A stretch of DNA of 64,000 nucleotides from assembly GCF_051955275.1 (NCBI RefSeq), contig NZ_JBQCGW010000187.1, positions 12,244 to 76,243 on the forward strand. The letters are read 5' to 3'. This document shows, in pieces, positions 1-7,013 of the stretch (positions are counted from its first letter, which is position 1; every line of letters begins with the position of its first letter). The position numbers and the translations under genes were made by a program. The stretch comes from Pseudobacter sp051955275 (lineage in GTDB: Bacteria; Bacteroidota; Bacteroidia; Chitinophagales; Chitinophagaceae). The notes beneath the pieces were generated by a model. That model searched no databases. It had not been told where the DNA came from and worked only from the letters and a program-made list of their open reading frames with translations.

Positions 1-1043
1 ACCGTCTGGGTGGAGCCAAAATGACCTACCTGGATACCAATGTGGTGCTGAAAGTGATCGATTCCATAAATACGGATTATAAAGTACAATTATCGAAATA
101 TCATATTGCCTGGGTTTCAAAGGCAAACGTAGTGGCAGACTCAGGTTTGAGGCTCAGCAGTGAAAACCTGAGCGGAAGCTGGAGCCTCCGCGGCGAAGGC
201 CGTTATGATATCCTTTCCATTGCGCTTGGCAACCGCCTTCCTTACAAAAGCATTCAACAGGTCAGCCCTTCCCGGATTGTGGTAGACCTCTATGGCGTTA
301 CCTCCAATACCAACTGGATCACGGACCGGGGCACGGCCACATACGTGAATAAAGTGTGGTATGAACAAATTGAAGATGATCTGATGCGGGTATTTATTGA
401 GCTCAATAAACCGGATCACTGGGGGTATTCCATCGGGTACGACAGTGCTGCGAGCCGTCTCCAGATCCGGGTAAAGCATCCCCCGGAGAAACTTCGCTTA
501 CGCGATATGGTTATAGCGATCGATGCAGGGCATGGTGGCTCCAACAGCGGCGCTACCGGAAAGAATTCAAAAGTACTTGAAAAGAACCTGACGCTTCAGT
601 ATGCAAAAGCACTGGAGAAATTGTTACAGGATAAAGGAGCAACTGTGGTGATGACCAGAACAACCGATGCAGAACTGGCCATGCCGGAAAGAACGGCATT
701 CTTACGGAAAGCAGATCCTGACCTGCTGATCAGCATCCATTTCAATTCTTCCGGCAATCCAACAGTGAGCGGAACCAGCACTTATTACAGATACATAGGA
801 TTTCAGCCTCTGACGCAGGCGATATTGAAACGCATGCTGCAGCTGGATTTTAGCAATTACGGCAATGTGGGTGGGTTTAATTTTGCGCTGAGCGGGCCAA
901 CGGAATATCCTAATTGTTTGGTAGAGGTTGGGTTTTTAAGCAATGAAGCGGAGGAGAAAAGATTGGTGGCGAAAGGCTTTGATGAGGATGTGGCTGCAAA
1001 GATCTGTAAAGGGATTGTGGATTGGTTGAAGGGAATGGATTGA
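1..1043 (+). CDS. N-acetylmuramoyl-L-alanine amidase, 5' end cut by window
   Basis: A zinc amidase that cleaves the amide bond between N-acetylmuramic acid and the L-Ala of the peptide stem, acting in the periplasm in cell separation or wall turnover. The reading frame is open to the window edge (RLGGAK precedes the first Met at base 21), so the true start lies upstream. The Amidase_3 domain begins at about residue 162 counted from base 21: IAIDAGHGG (first zinc ligand His), a Glu in the region KVLEKNLTL, SIHFNSS (His ligand) and the C-terminal VEVGFLSN with the catalytic Glu. The part before it, with VVDLYG, looks like an AMIN-type localisation segment. The stop codon runs straight into the hairpin array at 1043-1179. 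Family assignment is firm; substrate and partner are inferred. Confidence 0.9.
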   Translation, partial: RLGGAKMTYLDTNVVLKVIDSINTDYKVQLSKYHIAWVSKANVVADSGLRLSSENLSGSWSLRGEGRYDILSIALGNRLPYKSIQQVSPSRIVVDLYGVTSNTNWITDRGTATYVNKVWYEQIEDDLMRVFIELNKPDHWGYSIGYDSAASRLQIRVKHPPEKLRLRDMVIAIDAGHGGSNSGATGKNSKVLEKNLTLQYAKALEKLLQDKGATVVMTRTTDAELAMPERTAFLRKADPDLLISIHFNSSGNPTVSGTSTYYRYIGFQPLTQAILKRMLQLDFSNYGNVGGFNFALSGPTEYPNCLVEVGFLSNEAEEKRLVAKGFDEDVAAKICKGIVDWLKGMD

Positions 1044-1179
1044 ACTGTCAAGGATTCCTTGATAGTTGGATTCGGCCCTGAACTTGTGCAATTTTTGCAC
1101 AAGTTCAATATTCATCTCAACTGTTCGGAAATCCCGAACAGTTCGCAAAAATTGAACTACCAAGGAAATCCCTGTAGTT
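1043..1179. repeat. Array of four consecutive hairpins with AACT/AGTT feet
   Basis: Four inverted repeats follow one another in 137 bases. H1 is 1043-1053 with 1057-1067 (one G-T pair, 3-base loop). H2 is 1080-1091 with 1095-1106 (12 perfect pairs, TTT loop). H3 is 1119-1128 with 1134-1143 (10 pairs, loop AAATC). H4 is 1155-1165 with 1171-1179 (CA bulge, loop AAATC again). Each stem begins (G)AACT and ends AGTT(C). H1 and H4 share CAAGG at the top of the stem. The array lies between convergent genes and may act as a bidirectional terminator or mRNA-end protector. No long T-run follows any single stem. Confidence 0.6.
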
Positions 1180-1213
1180 GAGAAAAACTAAGTGTTTTTG
1201 TCTATAAACTCAA

Positions 1214-1246
1214 ACAGGGCCTTCCAACTCCGTTGAAAAGCCCTGT
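1214..1246 (-). terminator. Weak terminator-like hairpin after pgl
   Basis: ACAGGGC at 1214-1220 pairs with GCCCTGT at 1240-1246 around a 19-base loop. On the minus strand it is followed by TTTGAGTTT, a poor T-run. It lies just past the stop of the 6-phosphogluconolactonase gene and is probably the end of the gnd-zwf-pgl transcript. Confidence 0.35.
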
Positions 1247-1268
1247 CCCATTCACTATCCAATGATAA

Positions 1269-1994
1269 TTATTTCTTCGTCAGCTTTCCCGCCGCTGCTT
1301 CATCAATAAACCAGTGAAGGCTTCCTGATTGCGGACGGATCAATTGTGACGGGTACAATTCAATATTCGTTTCTCCTTCCAGCACATGGTGCAATGCATT
1401 TGCTTTATTGGCGCCGAATGTCAGGAACACCACATGTTTCGCCAGATTCACCACCGGAGCGGTCAATGTGATCCTGTACATATCCTGTGCCTGCAACCAG
1501 AAAGAAGTTACCCACGCATCCTGCTCTTTGATGGCGGGAGATCCGGGGAAGAGGCTCAGCGTATGCGCATCGTCTCCCATTCCGTTCAGTACCAGGTCAA
1601 AGGTTACATTGCCTGCGGGGAAGTAAGTATGCAGGATCTTTTCGTAGGCCACTGCGGATGCATCCGGTGTTATGTCCGTTTGCATGATATGCACCTGTTC
1701 GCGTTTTACGGGAACATTGTTCAGCAGCGCTTCAAAGGTCATGCGTGCATTGTTCCTGCTGTCTTCAAAAGGCACTGCTCTTTCATCGCCCCAGAAGAAA
1801 TGAAGTTTTTCCCATTGAATGCGTTCCCGGTAGGGGCTTTGCGCCAACAGTTCATACAACTGTTTGGGTGAATTGCCGCCGGTGAGCACCCAGGTGAATC
1901 CATCCTGTTTCTGCAGGGTTGTTTCTATCAGGCTGGTGGTCCATTCTGCCAGTGCAATACTGACTTCATTCGCATCTTTATATATATGCAGCAT
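1269..1994 (-). CDS. pgl: 6-phosphogluconolactonase
   Basis: Hydrolyses 6-phosphoglucono-1,5-lactone to 6-phosphogluconate, step two of the oxidative pentose phosphate pathway, in the cytosol. The 241 residues match the usual DevB/Pgl length. Visible family motifs are the phosphate-binding LTGGNSPK at residues 37-44, FFWGDER at about 66-72 followed by DSRNN, and NGMGDDAHTLSLFPG in the middle of the chain. It starts 5 bases after the stop of zwf, so it is the last gene of the leftward operon gnd-zwf-pgl and is probably co-translated with zwf. Nothing looks truncated. The DevB-type family and the neighbouring genes leave little doubt about function. Confidence 0.95.
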   Translation of the reverse strand: MLHIYKDANEVSIALAEWTTSLIETTLQKQDGFTWVLTGGNSPKQLYELLAQSPYRERIQWEKLHFFWGDERAVPFEDSRNNARMTFEALLNNVPVKREQVHIMQTDITPDASAVAYEKILHTYFPAGNVTFDLVLNGMGDDAHTLSLFPGSPAIKEQDAWVTSFWLQAQDMYRITLTAPVVNLAKHVVFLTFGANKANALHHVLEGETNIELYPSQLIRPQSGSLHWFIDEAAAGKLTKK

Positions 1995-1999
1995 TCTAA

Positions 2000-3514
2000 T
2001 TAATCCTTATGTGGTTGCGGAAGTGTTACCCAGTTCTTACCATCGCGAGCGATGAGTGCTTCTGCATCTTCTGGTCCCCAGCTGTCTGGTGCATAGTTGG
2101 GGAAGTCAACTGGAGGCCTGCTTTCCCATACTTCCAGGATCGGCATGATGATCTTCCAGGCAGCTTCCACCTGGTCTGAACGCATGAAGAGCGTTGGGTT
2201 ACCTTCCATCACATCCAGGAGCAGTGTTTCATATGCTTCGGGTTCATCACCATCGTATGCATCTTTATAATTGAAGATCATGTCAACCGGGTTGAGGGTC
2301 ATGCTCTGTCCGGGGCGTTTTGCCTGGAAGCGCAGACGGATATCCATTTCCGGCTGAATACTGATGGTAAGCCTGTTGGGGCGCCAGGTATCTGCTGCTT
2401 CCGAAGGGAAGGCGAAAGAAGGCGCTGGTTTGAACTGGATATTGATGATGGTGGATTTCTCGTGCATGCGTTTTCCGGTACGCACATAAAAAGGCACGTC
2501 CTGCCATCTCCAGTTGTCGATATAGAACTTTACTGCTGCGAAAGTATCGATGGGAGAATCGGGGTTCACGCTTTTCTCCTGGCGGTAGCCCGGAACCTGG
2601 GCGCCTTTCATCCAGCCGCCTGCATACTGACCGCGTACAGCATGCGCATGTACTTCATCGTTATGATATTTTCTGATGGCATTGAGCACATCCACTTTCT
2701 TGTTACGGATCTCATTGGCCTCAAAGGAAACGGGGGCTTCCATGGCGATCATGCACATGAGCTGCAGGATATGGTTCTGCACCATATCGCGCAGGGCGCC
2801 GGAACGCTCATAATAATCACCACGACCTTCCGCACCTACTGTTTCAGCGGCAGTGATCTGTACGTGATCGATATAGTTGCGGTTCCAGAGCGGCTCGAAG
2901 AGAGCGTTCGCAAAGCGGAGCGCCAGGATATTCTGTACGGTTTCCTTTCCGAGGTAGTGATCTATGCGGTAGATCTGCTCTTCGCTGAAAAGAGAAGAGA
3001 GCAGGTTGTTCAGTTCCTGGGCACTTTGCAGGTCATGACCGAAGGGCTTTTCAACAACAATGCGGGTGCACTTGGTATCATGACAGATATTAAGCGGTCC
3101 GAGTTTGCTGGCAATGTCCGGCACCAGTTGTGGTGCAACGGCCATATAGAAGATCACGTTCGGGTGTTCTCCGAATTCAGCTTCTTTCTGCTTTACGATC
3201 TCGGCGATCTTCTGGTATTCTTCCTCTACTTCAGCATTCATCTGAAGGTAGGAAACGTGTTGGGAAAAATCGGCCCACTTGCCGTTCTGATCTTCCTTGC
3301 GGCGTGAGAACTGACGGATCCCGTCCATCAGATGGGTGTGATAGCCTTCTCTAGTATAGGGCCTTCTACCGATCCCAACAATGCTGAATTTCTCAGGCAT
3401 CCAGTTATCGATGAAGAGGTTGAAGAGAGCCGGGGAAAGCTTTCTGTGATTCAGGTCGCCGCTGCCACCGAAGATGAATAATAGAGCTGCCGGTGGTCTT
3501 TTGTGTTGTTGCAT
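2000..3514 (-). CDS. zwf: Glucose-6-phosphate 1-dehydrogenase
   Basis: Oxidises glucose 6-phosphate to 6-phosphoglucono-lactone with NAD(P)+, the committed step of the oxidative pentose phosphate pathway. The 504-residue chain is full length. The N-terminal nucleotide-binding fold shows GGSGDL at residues 16-21. EKPFGHD at 155-161 and the active-site signature RIDHYLGKE at 183-191 (substrate Lys and catalytic His region) are intact. The usual fingerprint is GASGDL; this protein has Gly in place of the Ala, a minor variation. It is the middle gene of gnd-zwf-pgl, 27 bases after gnd and 5 bases before pgl, so all three oxidative-branch enzymes come from one transcript. Cofactor preference cannot be read from the sequence. 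Confidence 0.97.
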   Translation of the reverse strand: MQQHKRPPAALLFIFGGSGDLNHRKLSPALFNLFIDNWMPEKFSIVGIGRRPYTREGYHTHLMDGIRQFSRRKEDQNGKWADFSQHVSYLQMNAEVEEEYQKIAEIVKQKEAEFGEHPNVIFYMAVAPQLVPDIASKLGPLNICHDTKCTRIVVEKPFGHDLQSAQELNNLLSSLFSEEQIYRIDHYLGKETVQNILALRFANALFEPLWNRNYIDHVQITAAETVGAEGRGDYYERSGALRDMVQNHILQLMCMIAMEAPVSFEANEIRNKKVDVLNAIRKYHNDEVHAHAVRGQYAGGWMKGAQVPGYRQEKSVNPDSPIDTFAAVKFYIDNWRWQDVPFYVRTGKRMHEKSTIINIQFKPAPSFAFPSEAADTWRPNRLTISIQPEMDIRLRFQAKRPGQSMTLNPVDMIFNYKDAYDGDEPEAYETLLLDVMEGNPTLFMRSDQVEAAWKIIMPILEVWESRPPVDFPNYAPDSWGPEDAEALIARDGKNWVTLPQPHKD

Positions 3515-3541
3515 AGTATTGAAATAAATCAGTAGTCAAAT

Positions 3542-4957
3542 CTAATTGTTCCATTCAGTGTGGAAAGATCCGGGTTCATCTACGCGCTGGTAGGTATGAG
3601 CTCCGAAATAATCCCTTTGAGCCTGTAAAAGATTTATAGGCAGTTGAGCGCTGGTGTATGCATCAAAATAAGTGAGTGCATTCAGCAGGCCTCCTGCAGC
3701 AAAGCGGTTGGTAACAGCGGAGGCTGCAACAGCGCGCATGCCGGCTTCTTTGGCCTTCAGCATTTCAGCAATTTGTTTATCCAATAACAAATTTTCGAGC
3801 TGAGGGTTCTGATCATAAATTTTCGTGAACAGGTCAAGCAATGTGGAACGGATGATGCAGCCTGCCCTCCATACCCTTACAACACTTGGCATGGGGATCT
3901 GCATATCCAGCTCGGTGGAAGCGCGGTGCAGCATGGCCAGTCCCTGGGTGTAGCTGATGAGCACGCCAAAGAAGAGGGCATCATGCACTTGCTTCACAAA
4001 TGTAGCCTTATCTGTGGTGATGGCTGTTGTGGTTTTATCAAATAATGCAGCTGCATTGGTACGTTCTGTTTTGAGGGCAGAGATATTGCGCATGGTCACC
4101 GCCATATCGATGGTGGGGATGGGAACGCCGATATCCATGGCATCCTGGGAGGTCCATTTTCCGGTGCCCTTGGCGCCTGCTTTGTCCAGGATCATATCCA
4201 CCAGGAAATTGGGGGACTTATCATCTTTCTGTTTAAAGATGGCTGCTGTGATCTCCACGAGGAAGGATTGCAGTTCCCCTTTATTCCAGGAGTCGAAGGT
4301 CTGGTGTAATTCTTCGTTGCTGAGGCCGGCTCCGCGGTGGAGCAGGTCATAGGCTTCCGTGAGGAGTTGCATGATGGCATATTCGATACCATTGTGCACC
4401 ATCTTCACATAATGGCCGGCAGCGCCTTTTCCGAGGTGTGCCACGCAGGGTTCTCCGTTGAATTTGGCGGAAATGGCTTCCAGCATGGGTTGAACATGGG
4501 GGTAAGCTTCCTGATCGCCGCCTGGCATGATGCTGGGGCCTGTTCTGGCACCCTGTTCGCCACCGGAAACGCCCACTCCCATGAAGTGAATGCCTTTTTC
4601 AGACAGGTATTGCACCCTTCTCAGCGTGTCTGTATAGTGGGAATTGCCACCGTCGATGATGATATCGCCGGGCTGAACAAGGGGGAGGAGGCTTTCAATC
4701 ACATCGTCGACTGGCTTTCCGGCGGGTACCAGCATCATGATCCTGCGGGGCAGGGAAAGCCCGTCTGTCATGGCTTTCAGGTTACTGACACCTTTTACCG
4801 TGGTGCCGCTGGTAGCGGCCTTTTCAAAGGCTGTGGTCTTCTGTTCATCTTTATCAAATCCGATTACTTTAAATCCATGGTCTGCCATATTAAGGAGGAG
4901 GTTCCTGCCCATCACTCCCAGGCCGATCATTCCGAAGTCGAATTGTTGTGCTGCCAT
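3542..4957 (-). CDS. gnd: 6-phosphogluconate dehydrogenase, decarboxylating
   Basis: Converts 6-phosphogluconate to ribulose 5-phosphate and CO2, yielding NADPH. The 471 residues match the long, homodimeric type of the family. The N-terminal Rossmann motif GLGVMGRNL is at 12-20, DGGNSHY at 102-108, SGGEQGAR at 131-138 and the catalytic stretch GHYVKMVHNGIEY at 181-193, where the Lys and Asn contact substrate. It is the first gene of the operon, so the order is the reverse of the order of reactions. A -7 promoter box lies 19 bases before the start codon (4977-4984). The intergenic region to the divergent RNA-binding protein gene holds both promoters. Confidence 0.97.
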   Translation of the reverse strand: MAAQQFDFGMIGLGVMGRNLLLNMADHGFKVIGFDKDEQKTTAFEKAATSGTTVKGVSNLKAMTDGLSLPRRIMMLVPAGKPVDDVIESLLPLVQPGDIIIDGGNSHYTDTLRRVQYLSEKGIHFMGVGVSGGEQGARTGPSIMPGGDQEAYPHVQPMLEAISAKFNGEPCVAHLGKGAAGHYVKMVHNGIEYAIMQLLTEAYDLLHRGAGLSNEELHQTFDSWNKGELQSFLVEITAAIFKQKDDKSPNFLVDMILDKAGAKGTGKWTSQDAMDIGVPIPTIDMAVTMRNISALKTERTNAAALFDKTTTAITTDKATFVKQVHDALFFGVLISYTQGLAMLHRASTELDMQIPMPSVVRVWRAGCIIRSTLLDLFTKIYDQNPQLENLLLDKQIAEMLKAKEAGMRAVAASAVTNRFAAGGLLNALTYFDAYTSAQLPINLLQAQRDYFGAHTYQRVDEPGSFHTEWNN

Positions 4958-4976
4958 GCTTATGTTATATGATTGG

Positions 4977-4984
4977 CAAAATTA
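4977..4984 (-). promoter_or_regulatory. -7 box (TAATTTTG) for the gnd-zwf-pgl operon
   Basis: On the minus strand the sequence reads TAATTTTG, a full match to the Bacteroidota -7 consensus TAnnTTTG, ending 19 bases before the gnd start codon. No clear TTG is found at the usual -33 distance, so the strength of the promoter is uncertain. Confidence 0.4.
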
Positions 4985-5026
4985 GGTAAATTGAGGTACT
5001 ATTTTCAGATTGACGAGAGAAAGCCG

Positions 5027-5034
5027 TATCTTTG
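5027..5034 (+). promoter_or_regulatory. -7 box (TATCTTTG) upstream of the RRM gene
   Basis: TATCTTTG matches TAnnTTTG. TTG occurs at 5010-5012, but the spacing of 14 is short. If used, transcription would start near 5041 and give a leader of about 125 bases before the RNA-binding protein, which would be long for this window. Confidence 0.35.
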
Positions 5035-5165
5035 CGGCGAAATCTTGAGCGATTGAGCATTCAGTAAGTGAACGAAATTCTGCTACGCATTAATTCTGCT
5101 ATTAGTTAGTCTTCTTTACTCTGCTTACTTCTCAGATGATTATTTAATTTAACCAGTATTTTTGT

Positions 5166-5489
5166 ATGAACATTTATGTTTCTAATTTAAGCTACAACGT
5201 TACAGATGAGGATCTGAACGACTTTTTTGCAGACTACGGCGAAGTAACTTCTGCCAAAGTTATCACTGACAAATTCACTAACAAAAGCCGTGGCTTTGGT
5301 TTTGTTGAAATGCCAGATAACGAAGCTGCACAGAAAGCGATCAGCGAGCTGGATGGTGGCATTGTAGAAGGAAGAGCAATCAAAGTTACCGAAGCACGTC
5401 CTCGTGAAGAGCGCGGCGGCAACGGTGGCGGCGGCGGTCAAAAACGCTCTTTCGCTCCCCGCAATAATAACTATAACAACCGTTATTAA
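5166..5489 (+). CDS. RRM-domain RNA-binding protein, glycine-rich tail
   Basis: A small cytosolic RNA-binding protein of 107 residues. A single RNA recognition motif fills residues 1-78: RNP2 is IYVSNL at 3-8 and RNP1 is KSRGFGFVEM at 40-49, both with the aromatic residues that stack on RNA bases. The tail from about residue 80 is rich in Gly, Arg and Asn, as in cyanobacterial and Bacteroidota Rbp proteins. Such proteins are often cold- or stress-inducible and are thought to act as RNA chaperones; that is family knowledge, not seen here. A long possible leader (5041-5165) and a strong intrinsic terminator at 5512 make this a single-gene transcript. Confidence 0.9.
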   Translation: MNIYVSNLSYNVTDEDLNDFFADYGEVTSAKVITDKFTNKSRGFGFVEMPDNEAAQKAISELDGGIVEGRAIKVTEARPREERGGNGGGGGQKRSFAPRNNNYNNRY

Positions 5490-5511
5490 TCACTGCGTTT
5501 AACCGATACTG

Positions 5512-5539
5512 AAAGCCTCGCTTCAGCGAGGCTTTTTTT
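5512..5539 (+). terminator. Intrinsic terminator of the RRM gene
   Basis: AAAGCCTCGC (5512-5521) pairs perfectly with GCGAGGCTTT (5526-5535) around a TTCA loop, and the T-run extends to 5539. It lies 22 bases after the stop codon. Confidence 0.9.
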
Positions 5540-5716
5540 ATGCCCTTTATTGCCGGGAATCATGTTTGCGCATTTCAACCAGCAAGGGCTGTTTCTGCAA
5601 ACAATTCTTATTACCGCCATGTTATCCCTCAAACGATGTTGCCGCATCATCCCCTGAAGTAAAAATTACCGCCTTTTTTTACCGAAATTTCACCGCCCAA
5701 AGCCCATCTTTTATGG

Positions 5717-5746
5717 CTGCAAAGCCTTTATACACTTACTTTGCAG
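5717..5746 (+). promoter_or_regulatory. Inverted repeat CTGCAAAG-N14-CTTTGCAG before the MFS gene
   Basis: Two perfect 8-base arms (5717-5724, 5739-5746) lie 29-58 bases before the transporter start. The right arm overlaps a near-consensus -7 sequence TACTTTGC. The arrangement could be a repressor operator or a hairpin in the leader; no regulator gene is adjacent. Confidence 0.25.
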
Positions 5747-5774
5747 GGCTTCCTTTAACCTACAATCTTTTCGT

Positions 5775-7013
5775 ATGAAATCAACGGGAACTGCGGCATT
5801 AGGCTTCATCTTCGTAACAATACTGATTGATGTGATCGGCTTCGGCATTATCATTCCCGTATTGCCAGACCTGATCATGGACCTGGGACATGTTGATAAC
5901 AGCCAGGCCTCCACCATCGGTGGCTGGATGCTGATGGCATATGCAGGCATGCAGTTTATCTGTGCTCCTTTATTGGGTAACCTGAGTGATAAATATGGAA
6001 GAAGGCCCATTCTTCTCTTCTCCCTCTTCGGCTTTGCCGTAGATTATATGCTCATGGGATTTGCACCCACGCTCGCCTGGTTGTTCGTAGGCCGTATCAT
6101 TGCAGGTATCACCGGCGCAAGTTTCACTACTGCCAGCGCTTATATTGCAGATATCAGCGAACCAGAAAAACGCGCACAGAACTTCGGGATTATCGGTGCC
6201 GCATTTGGCGTAGGTTTCATCATCGGGCCGTTCATCGGTGGATTACTGGGCGGTTTCGGCGTGCGTGTTCCTTTCTTCGTTTGTGCAGCGCTTACTATCC
6301 TCAACTGGTTGTATGGTTATTTCATCCTCCCTGAATCACTGAAAAAAGAGAATCGCAGGGAATTTGAATGGAAACGAGCCAACCCCATTGGTTCTTTATT
6401 ACACCTGAAGAAATATCCAGCCATTACGGGACTGGTGATTTCCCTGGTGATCATTTATATCGCTTCACACGCTGTTCAAACCAACTGGGCCTATTATGGA
6501 AAAGAGAAATTCCATTGGGGACATTTCGAGATCGGTGTTTCGCTGGGTGTGGTTGGACTGATGGTAGGATTGGTACAGGGAGTGCTGATCAGAAAAACAA
6601 TTCCGCTACTGGGCCAGGAGAAAAGCATCTATTACGGTTTCCTGCTGTATGGCCTGGGCATGTTATTGTTCGGCCTGGCTACCCAGGGATGGATGATGTA
6701 TGCGTTCACTGTGATCTATTGCCTGGGTGGTATCGGTAACCCCGCTCTGATGGGAGTAATCTCCAATCACGTGCCTGCCAATGAACAGGGCGAATTGCAG
6801 GGAGCGCTTACCAGCCTGATGAGTGTAACTGCCGTTGTGGGGCCTCCCATCATGACGCAGTTATTCAGCTACTTTACACATAAAAGCGCACCGGTCTATC
6901 TGCCCGGCGCGCCTTTCTATCTGGGTGCATTGATGATCTTCGTGGCTACATGGATCGCTTACAGAACGCTTTACAATGAAAAGCATCCTGCGGTTCCACA
7001 GCAGACTACCTGA
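5775..7013 (+). CDS. MFS transporter, TetA-like (DHA1 family)
   Basis: A 412-residue inner-membrane proton-coupled exporter with about 12 hydrophobic segments. The N-terminus FVTILIDVIGFGIIIPVLP and the loop 2-3 motif GNLSDKYGRRPILL (MFS motif A) are those of the TCR/Tet subgroup, to which tetracycline and multidrug exporters belong. FGVGFIIGPFIGG in the fifth helix fits the antiporter motif C. The substrate cannot be told from sequence; many Bacteroidota genomes carry chromosomal copies with no known resistance. An inverted repeat just upstream could be an operator. The gene ends in an 8-base tail-to-tail overlap with the S9 peptidase gene. Confidence 0.88.
   Translation: MKSTGTAALGFIFVTILIDVIGFGIIIPVLPDLIMDLGHVDNSQASTIGGWMLMAYAGMQFICAPLLGNLSDKYGRRPILLFSLFGFAVDYMLMGFAPTLAWLFVGRIIAGITGASFTTASAYIADISEPEKRAQNFGIIGAAFGVGFIIGPFIGGLLGGFGVRVPFFVCAALTILNWLYGYFILPESLKKENRREFEWKRANPIGSLLHLKKYPAITGLVISLVIIYIASHAVQTNWAYYGKEKFHWGHFEIGVSLGVVGLMVGLVQGVLIRKTIPLLGQEKSIYYGFLLYGLGMLLFGLATQGWMMYAFTVIYCLGGIGNPALMGVISNHVPANEQGELQGALTSLMSVTAVVGPPIMTQLFSYFTHKSAPVYLPGAPFYLGALMIFVATWIAYRTLYNEKHPAVPQQTT

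Noticed and set aside
2462..3307. Long open frame antisense to zwf (281 codons)
   Set aside because: A shadow of the real gene; codon use and composition follow the opposite strand and zwf motifs are complete.
5157..5164. TATTTTTG just before the RRM start codon, as a promoter
   Set aside because: It ends one base before the ATG, so transcription would begin inside the gene, and there is no TTG at -33.
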